Numbered from the stretch's first letter, positions 34,326-43,401 are shown. The stretch: 64,000 nt of DNA from Verrucomicrobiota bacterium JB022 (GCA_030673845.1 JAUTCQ010000013.1:164001-228000), one strand, 5' to 3'. Program-made: numbers and translations. Notes: a model not told the origin generated them from the sequence alone.

Positions 34326-35354
34326 TTACAGTTTGCCTTGCTCGCTGCCCTTGCCCGGCTTGGCGATAGAGCCGCGCATGTCGGTGTCGGACTCGATGTT
34401 CTTGATGCGCATGTAGTCCATCACGCCGAGGTTGCCGCTGCGGAAGGCTTCGGCGATGGCCAGCGGCACTTCGGCCTGAGCTTCGACCACCTTGGCCTGC
34501 ATCTCCTGCACCTTGGCGCGCATTTCCTGCTCGAGCGCCACGGCGGCGGCACGGCGGATTTCGGCCTGGGCCTGCGCCATGTTCTTGTTGGCCACAGCCT
34601 GGGCTTCCTGCAGCTGGGCGCCGATGTTTTCGCCCACGTCCACGTCGGCGATGTCGATGGAAAGGATTTCGAAGGCCGTACCCTTGTCGAGGCCGCGGCC
34701 CAGCACGTTGCGGGAAATCGAGTCCGGGTTTTCGAGCACCCACTTGTAGGAATCGGCCGAGCCGATAGTGGTGACGATGCCTTCGCCCACCCGTGCGATA
34801 ATGGTCTCTTCCTGCGCGCTACCCACGTAATCCTTCAGGTTGGTGCGCACGGTCACACGGGCCCGCGCCTTCACTTGAATGCCGTCCTTGGCCACACCGT
34901 CGATTGTGACGCGCCCGGAGCTTGCTGCCGGGCAGTCGATCACCTTGGGATTGATGGAGGTGCGCACCGCCTCCATCACGCTCTTTTCGGTGCCCTTGGT
35001 CGCGAGGTCGATGCCGCAGGCGGTGTCCCAATCGAGGGGGATGTTGGCCTTCTGGGCGTTGATCAGCGCGGCAGTGGTGCGGATGATATCGCCACCCGCC
35101 ATGTAGTGGGTCTCGATCTCGTCGGTGCTGATGTTGAGGCCGGCCTTGACCGCCATGATGCGCGCATCGACGATGGCGGAATACGGCAGCTTACGAAACA
35201 GCGCCATCACCACGATGCGGAAGAACGGGACCTCCGCACCGGAAGACTTGGCCTTGATCCACGCGCTGCCAAACGACAGGGCGAGGAAAATAAATACCAA
35301 GAGGAAAAGACCGAGCAAACCGAGGCCGATCAGAGAGAGAAACGTCATGTCCAT
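34326..35354 (-). CDS. floA: Flotillin-like protein FloA
   Basis: FloA is a bacterial flotillin that organises membrane microdomains. This 342-residue protein has an N-terminal membrane hairpin ([20 protein letters not shown]), the PHB/SPFH domain (about 35-200, [37 protein letters not shown]) and a Glu/Ala-rich C-terminal coiled coil ([19 protein letters not shown]). Size and sequence match the YqfA/FloA group rather than the longer FloT. It lies 43 bases downstream of two NfeD genes, the usual partners. Confidence 0.95.
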   Translation of the reverse strand: MDMTFLSLIGLGLLGLFLLVFIFLALSFGSAWIKAKSSGAEVPFFRIVVMALFRKLPYSAIVDARIMAVKAGLNISTDEIETHYMAGGDIIRTTAALINAQKANIPLDWDTACGIDLATKGTEKSVMEAVRTSINPKVIDCPAASSGRVTIDGVAKDGIQVKARARVTVRTNLKDYVGSAQEETIIARVGEGIVTTIGSADSYKWVLENPDSISRNVLGRGLDKGTAFEILSIDIADVDVGENIGAQLQEAQAVANKNMAQAQAEIRRAAAVALEQEMRAKVQEMQAKVVEAQAEVPLAIAEAFRSGNLGVMDYMRIKNIESDTDMRGSIAKPGKGSEQGKL

Positions 35355-35397
35355 AGGGTCGGGAATCAGGAAGTTGATAGATTAACGCGCAATAAAT

Positions 35398-35871
35398 TCA
35401 GGATGAACGGAGCGGACGCACCACGATGTGAAAGACGGTCTGGCCAATGACTTCCACTTCGGTGCCGCGCGTCAGATAGTCGCCCTCGGAGCGGGCGGTG
35501 TAGGAGCCCTCGCCTACGCGCACCGTGCCGGTGGGCGAAAGATCGCTGATCACGTGGCCACGCTGGCCGATCAGCTCGGCCGGGGCCGTGGTGGCTTCGC
35601 GGCCGGTGCCGGTCGACTGGCTGGAGTGGCGGAACCACTTGGCCACGCGCGAGCTGGAGAGGAACTTCAGCTCCGCCACGAACATGCCGATCGTGACCAC
35701 CAGCCCGGCGAAGAGTACCCAGAAGCCCGTGGCCAGGCCGTCCGTAAAAGTGGCGGTGGCGGCGGCGATAAAAATCAGGAAGACGGCGATGAGCCCAAGG
35801 ATCCCGCCCGGCAGCAGGAACTCCATGGCGAAAAGGACGCCGGCGATACCCAGGATGACAAGCCAACTCAT
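35398..35871 (-). CDS. NfeD family membrane protein (short form)
   Basis: This is a 157-residue protein with several membrane helices (MSWLVILGIAGVLFAMEFLL to about residue 70). It ends in an OB-fold NfeD domain (AELIGQRGHVISDLSPTGTV, GEGSYTARSEGDYLTRGTEV) exposed to the cytoplasm. NfeD proteins partner flotillins and stomatins. Its ATG overlaps the stop of the longer NfeD gene by four bases (ATGA), so translation is coupled. The in-frame extension further upstream lies inside that gene and was not used. Confidence 0.9.
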   Translation of the reverse strand: MSWLVILGIAGVLFAMEFLLPGGILGLIAVFLIFIAAATATFTDGLATGFWVLFAGLVVTIGMFVAELKFLSSSRVAKWFRHSSQSTGTGREATTAPAELIGQRGHVISDLSPTGTVRVGEGSYTARSEGDYLTRGTEVEVIGQTVFHIVVRPLRSS

Positions 35872-37463
35872 GCGTCCTCGCGCTCCACGATAAGGTTGAA
35901 GGTGCCGTAGGCGGTCACCTTGATGCGTTCGCCGCGCTTGAGCAGGCCTACCGGCACGCTGGCGGCAAAGCGCTGGCCGTCGACCTCCACCTCGCCCAGC
36001 GGGTGCAAGTCGCGCGTGACGACGCCGCAGGTGCCGAGGTCGGGCCAGTCGGGCCGTTTGCGCTGGCTGCCCAACTGCACGGCGGGGATGTCTTGCGCGG
36101 CCCCGGCGGGGGTAGGCGCGCTCGTCAGCACCAGATCGCGGTGGAAGGGCAGTCGGTGCATGTTTTTGACCGCCAAGGCGAAAAGTATGATCGCCGCGAT
36201 GACGATGGCCACCAGCTCCCACGCTGCCGCCAGCACGCTGCCGAGCGATACGGTGACGCCCACCGGGCTGGTGTCGCTCGGCCAGACGTCGGCCAGGCCC
36301 CAAACGAGGCTGCCCAGCAGCATACACGCACCGATCAGCCCCAGTACGAAGCCGCCGGGCGTGATGAAAATCTCGACAAAGAGGAGGATACAGCCGACCG
36401 CGAAAATCACGAATACCTCGTAGCCCGCGAGGCCCGCCACAAACTGACTGGCGAAAAAGACGCCGATCAGCGTCAGCCCCGTCGCACCAAAGACGCCGAA
36501 GCCGGGCGTCTTGAACTCGATGAAGAGCAACATGATGCCGATCGTCAGGAGCAGCGGCGACACCATGTCGAGGTACTTGGCAAAATGCTCCGCCGCGCTC
36601 ACCTCGTAGCGTTCGAGCGTCCAGATGCCCTCGCCGAAACGCTGATCGAGCAGGGCCTCGACGCCCGGGGCGATGCCGACGCCAAAGAGCGGCACGGGCG
36701 GCTCGCCGTAGCGGGCCATCGCCTCCTCTGCCGTCAGCGAAAGCAGGCTGCCGGAGGTCTTGAGCACCTGGCCGTCGCGCTCCAGCACAAAATCGGGGTC
36801 GCTCATCGCTCGCATCACGTCGGCCTTGTGCGGGTGCTCGGCCTGCATGGCGCGCATCTTGGCCTGCATGTAACTGTCGAGCTTGCGCTTCATGCCGCCC
36901 TCGATGGATTCGCCGGTAGAGGTAATGGCTTCGGCCGCCCCGATCACCGCGCCGGGGGCATACCAGATTTCGTCGGCCGCAAAGGCAATAAACGCCCCTG
37001 CCGACACCGCCTCCTTGTTGACGTAAGCGATGGTCAGCCCGTCGAAGCTCTGCAGTCCTTCCATGATCTCCAGCATCACATCGAGCCGACCACCCGGGGT
37101 GTTCATGTCGAGCACCAGCACATCGACATTGTGTGCGATGGCTTCCTTGCTCGCCCGGCGCAGGATAAACTCGTTGGGCTTGGAGATGACGTCCGTAATA
37201 GGCACGACGTAGACCGTAAGAGGCGAGCCGTCGTGGGCCTCAAAGGCTGGGGACAGGTCGTCTGCACTCGAAACGCGGCGCAAAGGCTCGGCAGCGGGAG
37301 TGTTGGCAGGATCGGCAGCGGGCTCCGGGTCAGATGGCTGCTCGGTGATTTCGTCCTCGCCCTTGAGACGGTCGAGCAACGATTGGGCGGTCAGGGCCGG
37401 GCTCAAACCGAGCCAGCAACCGACCACCAATCCCAAAAACGCCGTCCAGCTCCTCAGGTGCAT
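35868..37463 (-). CDS. NfeD family protein with ClpP-like serine protease domain
   Basis: This is a 531-residue exported/membrane protein (NfeD1b type). A signal peptide is followed by a ClpP-class protease domain (about 80-300): VLVLDMNTPGGRLDVMLEI and the Ser nucleophile in NKEAVSAGAFIAFAADEI, with Lys expected further on. A four- to five-helix membrane region (about 320-450) and a C-terminal NfeD OB-fold (GTCGVVTRDLHPLGEVEV) follow. Such proteases process stomatin-like proteins in archaea; a role on FloA is inferred. AGGA before the ATG at 37463 favours this start over a TTG at 37478. Confidence 0.9.
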   Translation of the reverse strand: MHLRSWTAFLGLVVGCWLGLSPALTAQSLLDRLKGEDEITEQPSDPEPAADPANTPAAEPLRRVSSADDLSPAFEAHDGSPLTVYVVPITDVISKPNEFILRRASKEAIAHNVDVLVLDMNTPGGRLDVMLEIMEGLQSFDGLTIAYVNKEAVSAGAFIAFAADEIWYAPGAVIGAAEAITSTGESIEGGMKRKLDSYMQAKMRAMQAEHPHKADVMRAMSDPDFVLERDGQVLKTSGSLLSLTAEEAMARYGEPPVPLFGVGIAPGVEALLDQRFGEGIWTLERYEVSAAEHFAKYLDMVSPLLLTIGIMLLFIEFKTPGFGVFGATGLTLIGVFFASQFVAGLAGYEVFVIFAVGCILLFVEIFITPGGFVLGLIGACMLLGSLVWGLADVWPSDTSPVGVTVSLGSVLAAAWELVAIVIAAIILFALAVKNMHRLPFHRDLVLTSAPTPAGAAQDIPAVQLGSQRKRPDWPDLGTCGVVTRDLHPLGEVEVDGQRFAASVPVGLLKRGERIKVTAYGTFNLIVEREDA

Positions 37464-37524
37464 AACTCTATCCTGCAAAAGAAAAAGCGTGGAAGCAAGT
37501 CAACCCGTGCGAGTTCCGACGCGA

Positions 37525-38649
37525 ATGGCATTACAACTTTGCGCCGTTTCTGGAATCGGCCGCGCTGACGCAATCCGATTTGATCCGCCGCCGCTTTTGC
37601 CCCAGCGTGTCTTCCCCTTGGAAACCGACGCCACAGTTGCCGCCGCCCGCAAGGACGCCCTGCGCGCCCAAGCCCTCGAATTGGGGGTCGATGCCTTTGG
37701 CGTGGCCCCCATCCGCCCCGAGCTGCGCCGCGAGTATTTCCTGCAGTGGCTCGCGGAGGGCCAGCATGCCGAAATGGCCTGGATGGCGCGCGATCCGGAG
37801 CGCCGCCTCGACCCGCAACTCGTCTTGCCCGAGGCGCGCTCGATCATCGTCTGCGGCTTCAATTACCTGCAGCCTGAGCCCGAGCGCCGGGGCCGCATCG
37901 CCAAGTACGCCCTGGGCAAAGACTACCACAACGTATTGCTCAAGAAGCTGAAGCGGCTCTGCCAGACGCTGCGCGAGTGGGGCGGTATCAACAAGCCCTA
38001 CGTCGACACCGGGCCCGTGCTCGAAAAACCCATCGCCGAAGCCGCCGGGCTGGGCTGGCAGGCCAAGAATACCCTGGTGATCAACCCCGACAACGGCCAG
38101 TACCTCTTCCTCGCGCTGATCCTGACCAGTATCGAGCTACCGGAAGACGTGGCGCCGCGCGAACGTTGCGGCTCCTGCACGCGCTGCATCGACGTCTGCC
38201 CCACCCGCGCCATCACCGCACCCTTCCAACTGGATGCGCGCCGCTGCATCGCGTACCTCACGATCGAGCACCAGGGCAGCATCCCGCTGGAGTTCCGCCG
38301 CGCGATGGGCGACCACCTTTTCGGCTGCGACGAGTGCCTCGACGTCTGCCCGTGGAACCGCTGGGCGCAAGCCACCCGCGAAGAAAAATTCGAGGCGCGC
38401 ACCTACCCGGACTTGCGCGAAATGCTCGCTTGGCAGGACGAGGATTTCAACTCCGCCACCTCCGGCACTCCCATCCGGCGCCTGAAGCTGCCCCGCTGGA
38501 AGCGCAACATCTGCATCGTCCTCGGCAACACCGGCACCCCCGCCGACCTCCCCGCCCTCCAGCGCACGGCAACCGACCCCGACCCCATGATCGCCGAACA
38601 CGCGCAATGGGCCATCGAAGAAATCAGGCTGAGAAACGAGGTTGTTTGA
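37525..38649 (+). CDS. queG: Epoxyqueuosine reductase QueG
   Basis: QueG reduces epoxyqueuosine to queuosine in the wobble base of tRNAs, using cobalamin and two [4Fe-4S] clusters. The 374-residue protein has an N-terminal cobalamin-binding domain (FGVAPIRPELRREYFLQWLA, KPYVDTGPVLEKPIAEAAGL, GWQAKNTLVI). Ferredoxin-type clusters follow: CGSCTRCIDVCPTRAI and CDECLDVCPWNRWA. A HEAT-like C-terminal end (ICIVLGNTGTPADLPALQR) completes it. The true start may lie slightly downstream, since the first about 30 residues are not conserved in type. A palindromic element begins at its stop codon. Confidence 0.95.
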   Translation: MALQLCAVSGIGRADAIRFDPPPLLPQRVFPLETDATVAAARKDALRAQALELGVDAFGVAPIRPELRREYFLQWLAEGQHAEMAWMARDPERRLDPQLVLPEARSIIVCGFNYLQPEPERRGRIAKYALGKDYHNVLLKKLKRLCQTLREWGGINKPYVDTGPVLEKPIAEAAGLGWQAKNTLVINPDNGQYLFLALILTSIELPEDVAPRERCGSCTRCIDVCPTRAITAPFQLDARRCIAYLTIEHQGSIPLEFRRAMGDHLFGCDECLDVCPWNRWAQATREEKFEARTYPDLREMLAWQDEDFNSATSGTPIRRLKLPRWKRNICIVLGNTGTPADLPALQRTATDPDPMIAEHAQWAIEEIRLRNEVV

Positions 38650-38803
38650 ACAGGAGTTTGAGGAGTAAAAGAAGTTCCCAGCAATGAAAGAGGTGGAACA
38701 GAAGAACTCAAAGGACGCGAAGACTGAGCATTGAATCCGGGCTTTGCGCTCTTCGTGTTCTTCTGTTGAAATTCAACTCCCTCAACTTCCTAAACTCCTG
38801 TTC
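38648..38803. repeat. Palindromic intergenic element, copy 2
   Basis: The ends GAACAGGAGTTT and AAACTCCTGTTC are identical to those of the element at 8937-9099. Inner arms AACAGAAGAACTCAAAGGACG and GCTCTTCGTGTTCTTCTGTT are related too. It begins inside the queG stop codon and ends 14 bases before the smr start. Confidence 0.8.
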
Positions 38804-38817
38804 AATCCTCCCTTCCT

Positions 38818-39084
38818 ATGTCCGACGAACCGATCCACCTCCCGATTGATGGCGTGCTGGATTTGCACCAGTTCATGCCGAAGGAGGCCATTGCGGTGGT
38901 GGAGGCGTATCTGGAAGAGTGCCAGAAGGCCGGGATCAAGGTGGTGCGGATCATCCACGGCAAGGGCAAGGGCGTGATGCGCGACCAGGTGCACGCCTAC
39001 CTCAAGCGCCACCCCGAAGTGATCGGTTACAAGCTGGGCGGCGAGATCGGCGGCTGGGGGGCCACGGTCGCCCGCCTACGGTAG
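38818..39084 (+). CDS. Smr domain protein
   Basis: This 88-residue protein is essentially one Smr domain: the LDLHQFMPKEAIAVVEAYLE motif with LDLH, and the glycine-rich VRIIHGKGKGVMRDQVHAYL loop. Smr domains have nicking nuclease or RNA-binding activity and occur at MutS2 C-termini or, as here, alone. GGWGATVARLR closes the domain. It may be cotranscribed with queG across the palindromic element. Confidence 0.9.
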   Translation: MSDEPIHLPIDGVLDLHQFMPKEAIAVVEAYLEECQKAGIKVVRIIHGKGKGVMRDQVHAYLKRHPEVIGYKLGGEIGGWGATVARLR

Positions 39085-39200
39085 CGTCATTGTGACACAG
39101 CGGACGAGCTGACATACGAGCGTGCCAAAATGTCTCACATGGGTTTTAAAGGCAGCGGCAGCTTTTGTTGTAAATCAACGACTTAAGCATGCCATTTCGT

Positions 39201-39217
39201 CTGGCATCGCGCCTGCA
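39201..39217 (+). promoter_or_regulatory. Candidate sigma-54 promoter of the hsp20 pair
   Basis: CTGGCATCGCGCCTGCA keeps the GG and GC doublets exactly 10 bases apart, as in the -24/-12 consensus YTGGCACG-N4-TTGCA. The expected start near 39228 gives a leader of about 38 bases to the first hsp20 gene. Confidence 0.5.
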
Positions 39218-39265
39218 TTATAGGTCGGCATCAACTGAAACCGAACCTTTAACACCTGAACTACC

Positions 39266-39676
39266 ATGACCTTGATCCGCTACCCGCAAAACGTCTTCAA
39301 CAGCATCCAGGAACTCGACCGCTTCTTTGACGAAGCGTTCACTGCCTTCTCTCGCGGCAACGGCACCGCAGCCGGCGTCCAGCGCCCGGCGGCCGACTGG
39401 CTCGAGGAAGACAAGAATTACCTCGTCCACCTCGAACTGCCCGGCGTGCCCAAGGAAGCCGTCAACATCTCCGTCCAGGACGGCGTGCTGACGGTCGAAG
39501 CCAAGCAGGAGGCGAAGGAAGAAAATCGCCAGCGCCGCTTCCACTACCGCCGCAGCTTCCACCTGCCCGACACGGTGGATGCCGAGGCCGTAACCGCCAA
39601 GCTGGAACACGGCGTCTTGCAGCTGACTTTGCCCAAAGCAGAAAAAGCGCAACCGCGACAAATTGCCGTGGAATAA
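39266..39676 (+). CDS. Small heat-shock protein, Hsp20/alpha-crystallin family (1)
   Basis: This 136-residue holdase chaperone binds unfolding proteins without ATP. The alpha-crystallin domain spans about 38-128 (DWLEEDKNYLVHLELPGVPK, VNISVQDGVLTVEAKQE, then LEHGVLQLTLPKAE, the conserved GVLxLTLPK end). The N-terminal arm (NVFNSIQELDRFFDEAFTAF) is typical. It precedes a second hsp20 gene by 34 bases, probably in one operon from the sigma-54-like promoter. Confidence 0.94.
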   Translation: MTLIRYPQNVFNSIQELDRFFDEAFTAFSRGNGTAAGVQRPAADWLEEDKNYLVHLELPGVPKEAVNISVQDGVLTVEAKQEAKEENRQRRFHYRRSFHLPDTVDAEAVTAKLEHGVLQLTLPKAEKAQPRQIAVE

Positions 39677-39710
39677 ACAAATGTTTTGCAACTCTTACCT
39701 TTATTCGACG

Positions 39711-40085
39711 ATGAATAACTTAGTTCCTTCCCAGTCGAATCGTATCGCTGACTCCGCTACCGCCCTGCGCCGCCCTCAATATGAAGCTGAGCGCCGGGAT
39801 TCCGGTTACCAAGTGCAGGTTTACCTCCCTGGGGTAGCCCGCGATGCGATCCAGCTCACCTTCGAAAACGAAGTGCTCAGCGTCCGTGGACGCCGCCTTG
39901 CGACGGTCGGCGAACAGCAGAAAGTGCTGCACCGGGAAACTTTTCTCGGAGAATATCGCCTCGATTTGAACGTTGACGCAAAGATCGACGTCGAAGGTAT
40001 TAAAGCAACTTACGAAAATGGCGTGTTAAGCGTCGAGCTGCCCTTCGCTCCGGAGGTCCAGCCCCGCCAAATCGCCATCCAGTAA
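39711..40085 (+). CDS. Small heat-shock protein, Hsp20/alpha-crystallin family (2)
   Basis: This is a 124-residue protein from the chosen ATG. The alpha-crystallin domain is YEAERRDSGYQVQVYLPGVA, ENEVLSVRGRRL and YENGVLSVELPFAP with the GVLxVxLP motif. It is clearly diverged from its neighbour, so the two may form hetero-oligomers. An alternative start at 39681 (MFCNSYLYSTMNNL) adds ten residues; neither has a strong Shine-Dalgarno. Second gene of the heat-shock pair. Confidence 0.92.
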   Translation: MNNLVPSQSNRIADSATALRRPQYEAERRDSGYQVQVYLPGVARDAIQLTFENEVLSVRGRRLATVGEQQKVLHRETFLGEYRLDLNVDAKIDVEGIKATYENGVLSVELPFAPEVQPRQIAIQ

Positions 40086-40098
40086 AAAAGAGAATTTT

Positions 40099-40203
40099 AT
40101 GCAGCTGCGGCGTGAGACACCGCAAGACTGCCAGCGACCAACAGACAGACAGCGACAGGACAGAGAGAAAGCAGAGAGTAAGCGAGACAGGGTAACCGGG
40201 TAA
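40099..40203 (+). CDS. Possible 34-residue Arg-rich microprotein behind hsp20
   Basis: ATG 13 bases after the hsp20 stop opens a 34-codon ORF: MQLRRETPQDCQRPTDRQRQ, then DREKAESKRDRVTG. It is almost entirely Arg, Gln, Asp, Glu and Lys, so a disordered, nucleic-acid-binding-like peptide would result. AAGAGA precedes the ATG at workable distance, and a strong terminator follows the stop, which puts the ORF inside the hsp20 transcript. The stretch is purine-rich, so chance is possible. Confidence 0.35.
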   Translation: MQLRRETPQDCQRPTDRQRQDREKAESKRDRVTG

Positions 40204-40221
40204 TTTTACCTGGAAACCAAG

Positions 40222-40253
40222 GGCCGGTCCGAAAGCAGCGGACCGGCCTTCTT
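40222..40253 (+). terminator. Terminator of the hsp20 operon
   Basis: A perfect GGCCGGTCCG / CGGACCGGCC stem with a 7-base loop is followed by TTCTT. Confidence 0.85.
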
Positions 40254-40294
40254 ATGTACCGGTTTAGCCGCCCCCCGCAAAAGTCCACGCGCGC

Positions 40295-40325
40295 AAAAAA
40301 AAATGCATCACCGTTTGGGGATGCA
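40295..40325 (-). terminator. Probable terminator of cinA
   Basis: On the minus strand TGCATC / GATGCA form a stem followed by nine T residues. It lies 234 bases past the cinA stop, beyond the dispersed repeat at 40380-40530. Confidence 0.65.
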
Positions 40326-40379
40326 GCTAGAATGTAGTGGCAGTGGGCTTACGATTGCTCCGAGACCATCCGGTGGCGT

Positions 40380-40530
40380 GGCACACCCTCCGAGGTGCAT
40401 TTTGGAGAGGAAACGGCCCGGGGGTCTTCGCTTCGCTCGACGCCCCGGCTAAGCGATGGCGTCCCTCACGGGATACCTGGATCACGCAGCAAGCGGAAGT
40501 TGGCCAGACCTTTGGCGCGGGGTGAGGCCA
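40380..40530. repeat. Dispersed structured repeat, copy 2
   Basis: The segment with GGATCACGCAGCAAGCGGAA and GGCGCGGGGTGAGG matches the order of the element at 26858-27077, and CACCCTCCGAGGTGC corresponds to its GCACCC hairpin. With the two terminators it accounts for the gap between the hsp20 genes and cinA. Confidence 0.65.
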
Positions 40531-40558
40531 CGGGTGGTTTCTCAACGCCCGCTCTTAC

Positions 40559-41839
40559 CTAGCACCGCAGGCACTCGAGCAGATCGTAGGCGGCGTATTT
40601 CTTCAGCTTGCGGTAGATGAAGTCGAGGGAGCTGTTCACGGCGCGCTGCTTCACCGCCTGGCGCTGGCCAGGGTGGATCAGCTTGCACGACCACACGCCG
40701 ACGGGGCTGTGGTAGCCGATGTAAATCGTGCCGGGCGGTTCGCCATTGCCGCCTTCCGGGCCGGCAAAACCGGTGATTGCCACCGCGTAGTCTGCCTCCA
40801 GCCGTTCGGCGACGCCCGTCGCCATGGCGACCGCGCACTCCGCACTGACCGCTCCGTGCTGCTCCAGCAGGCAACCAGGCACGCCCAACAGGGCTTCCTT
40901 TACCTCGTTCTGGTAGCACACGATGCCGCCGGCAAAGACCTGCGAAGCCCCGGGCACATCGGTAAAGCGGCTGGCCAGCAGGCCTCCGGTGCACGATTCG
41001 GCCACCGCGAGGCGGCTGTTGAGACTGCGCAGCTTGCGCAAGATCCAGTCTTCAACTTCGGGCGTACCATAGCCGAGGAAACCGTCGCCAAGCAGCTCCG
41101 CACATTCTTCGCCGATGTCTTGAAGCTGGCTCCACTCCACGCGACCGCCGATGGGGCGCAACCGCAGGTCGACCAAGCCGTTGTGGGCGCAGTAGGCCGT
41201 ACTGATCTGCCCGGCGTGGCGGTTGAAAATAGGCTCCAGGCGCGTCTGCAAGTAGCTCTCGCCCACCCCGATGGTGCGCAGTTGCAGGTAGGCAGGCCGC
41301 TCGAGCGCGAGGCCTCGGTTGATCAGGCGCGGCAACACCTGCTCTTCGAACATCGGCTTCAGCTCGTGGGCGGGGCCGGGCAGCATGATCAGCAGCTTGC
41401 CGTCGATCTCCAGCCACTGGCCGGGCGCCGTCCCGTTGCTGTTTTTCAAGCGCTCGGCGCCGTCGACCACGTAGCACTGCCGCAGATTGTTGGGCGTCAC
41501 TTCTCGACCGCGCAGGGCGAAAAATTCGTGCAACTCTTTGCCTTGGGCTTCGTTGAATACCAGGTCGCGGCCCAACGAGGCGGCGATCGTCTCGCGCGTC
41601 AGGTCATCCGTCGTGGGGCCCAGGCCACCGGTGGTGATCACGATGTCCGAGCGCTCCCAGGCGGAGAGGAAGGCGGTGCGGATATCGTCCTCCTCATCGC
41701 GGATTTCCTGCGTGCGCTGGATGGGCAGGCCATGACGCGTCAACCTGTCGCCCAGGTAGACCAGATGGCCGTTGCTGCGGATGCCGAGCAAAAGCTCGTC
41801 GCCTAAAAAAATGATTTCGAGGTGCTTGGGAGAGTCCAT
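40559..41839 (-). CDS. cinA: CinA family protein (NMN deamidase / competence-damage inducible)
   Basis: This is a 426-residue protein. The N-terminal molybdopterin-binding-like (COG1058) domain spans about 1-175: IIFLGDELLLGIRSNGHLVY, ITTGGLGPTTDDLTRETIA, LPGPAHELKPMFEE. The C-terminal CinA deamidase domain spans about 265-420: VAESCTGGLLASRFTDVPGA, ITGFAGPEGGNGEPPGTIYI. The enzyme recycles NMN to nicotinate mononucleotide and may hydrolyse ADP-ribose. The ATG at 41839 (MDSPKHLEII) fits the family; the longer frame runs across the divergent uvrC start. Confidence 0.94.
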   Translation of the reverse strand: MDSPKHLEIIFLGDELLLGIRSNGHLVYLGDRLTRHGLPIQRTQEIRDEEDDIRTAFLSAWERSDIVITTGGLGPTTDDLTRETIAASLGRDLVFNEAQGKELHEFFALRGREVTPNNLRQCYVVDGAERLKNSNGTAPGQWLEIDGKLLIMLPGPAHELKPMFEEQVLPRLINRGLALERPAYLQLRTIGVGESYLQTRLEPIFNRHAGQISTAYCAHNGLVDLRLRPIGGRVEWSQLQDIGEECAELLGDGFLGYGTPEVEDWILRKLRSLNSRLAVAESCTGGLLASRFTDVPGASQVFAGGIVCYQNEVKEALLGVPGCLLEQHGAVSAECAVAMATGVAERLEADYAVAITGFAGPEGGNGEPPGTIYIGYHSPVGVWSCKLIHPGQRQAVKQRAVNSSLDFIYRKLKKYAAYDLLECLRC

Positions 41840-41919
41840 ACCAGCGAGCTTGCGTGATGGAAACGCGGGCGTTTGCGTTGTGCCGCCCTCTGTGACTACT
41901 ATATTACGAAAAGTGCGGG

Positions 41920-43401
41920 ATGCCACCCCCTGACCAGAGTAAACTCAAGGAAAAAGTTCGCCGCCTGCCGGAGAGCCCGGGCGTATACCTGATGAAGGAC
42001 CGCTTTGGCTCCGTCTTGTACGTCGGCAAGGCGAAGCGGCTGAAGCACCGCGTGAGCAGCTATTTCCAGCGTTCGCGCCGCCACCAGCTGCAACAACCCA
42101 AGGTCGTGGCCATGCTCGACCTGATCTACGACTTCGACTACATCGAGGTAAACAGCGAGAGCGAAGCCCTGTTGCTCGAAGGTCGGCTGATCAAGGAGTG
42201 GAAGCCGAAGTACAATACCGACTTTACCGACGACAAGCGCTTCCTGCTCGTACGCGTCGACGTGGAAAACCCGCTGCCCCGCTTCCGCCTCGTGCGCTTT
42301 CGGCAAAGCGAGCAGAGCCTCTACTTCGGGCCCTTTGCCCACGCCGGGCGCCTGCGCAAGACGCTGGGCGAGCTGCGCCTGAAATACGGCATCCTCCTCA
42401 GTGACGCCTCCCCCACCCGTCAGGAAGACGGCACCTGGCGGCTCTACGACGACGTGCGCGCGGAGATCTACGGTCACGAAAACGTGCTGACCGAAGAGGA
42501 TTACCAGGAGCGGGTGCGCGCAGCCTGCGTCTTCCTCGAAGGCAAGAGCCGCGAATGGCTGGCCGATCTGGAAGACGAGATGCGCAAGGCGGCCGAAAAT
42601 CGCGAGTTCGAGCGGGCGGCGGAGCTGCGCGACGTGCTCTTTGCCCTCAAGGGCACGATCGAACGCACCCGCAAATTTACCCGACGCGACGTGCTCAAGC
42701 CGACCAATACCAATACCGAGCCGGTGCTGGACGCACTCGCGGAAGCCCTCAAGCTGCCCCACCCGCCCAAGCACATCGAGTGCTTCGACATCTCGCACGT
42801 CAGCGGCACCTTCTGCGTCGCCTCGATGGTCCACTTTACCGACGGCCTGCCCGACAAGGCCAATTACCGCCGCTTCAAGATCAAGACCTTCATCGGCAAC
42901 GACGACTTTCGCTCGATGGAAGAAGTGGTGGGCCGCCGCTACCGCCGCCTGCACGAGGAAGGCAAGCCCTTCCCCGACCTGGTGGTGATCGACGGCGGGC
43001 GTGGGCAAGTCGGCGCGGCCCTGAAGGCCTTCCTGATGCACGAGCTGGAGCCTCCCCCCTTGATCGGCCTCGCCAAAAAGGAGGAAACCATCCACTTCAG
43101 CGACGCACGAGAGCCCTTGCAGCTCCCCAACCACAGCGCGCCCCGCCTCTTGCTGCAGCGCATCCGCGACGAGGCTCACCGTTTTGCCAACACCTTTAAT
43201 GCCGAGCTGCGCCGCAAACGCATGAAAGAGACGGTGCTGCACGAGTTTGATGGACTCGGCCCCGTCCGCCGGGAAGCGTTATGGGAGCGCTTCAAAAATC
43301 TCCCCCGCCTCAAGCAGGCGACCGTGGATGAGTTGCAACTGGTCGAAGGCATAGGCCCAAAGCTTGCGCAACGCCTCCATGAATTTCTGCAGAAGGCTTG
43401 A
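41920..43401 (+). CDS. uvrC: Excinuclease ABC subunit C
   Basis: UvrC makes both incisions in nucleotide excision repair. The 493-residue protein has an N-terminal GIY-YIG nuclease (PESPGVYLMKD..GSVLYVGKAKRLKHRV), the UvrB-binding UVR motif (EDEMRKAAENREFERAAELR, about 205-240), an RNase H-like nuclease (IECFDISHVSGTFCVASMVH, VVIDGGRGQVGAAL) and C-terminal helix-hairpin-helices (EFDGLGPVRREALWERF, VEGIGPKLAQRL). It is about 100 residues shorter than the E. coli protein, mostly between domains. No key motif is missing. Confidence 0.96.
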   Translation: MPPPDQSKLKEKVRRLPESPGVYLMKDRFGSVLYVGKAKRLKHRVSSYFQRSRRHQLQQPKVVAMLDLIYDFDYIEVNSESEALLLEGRLIKEWKPKYNTDFTDDKRFLLVRVDVENPLPRFRLVRFRQSEQSLYFGPFAHAGRLRKTLGELRLKYGILLSDASPTRQEDGTWRLYDDVRAEIYGHENVLTEEDYQERVRAACVFLEGKSREWLADLEDEMRKAAENREFERAAELRDVLFALKGTIERTRKFTRRDVLKPTNTNTEPVLDALAEALKLPHPPKHIECFDISHVSGTFCVASMVHFTDGLPDKANYRRFKIKTFIGNDDFRSMEEVVGRRYRRLHEEGKPFPDLVVIDGGRGQVGAALKAFLMHELEPPPLIGLAKKEETIHFSDAREPLQLPNHSAPRLLLQRIRDEAHRFANTFNAELRRKRMKETVLHEFDGLGPVRREALWERFKNLPRLKQATVDELQLVEGIGPKLAQRLHEFLQKA

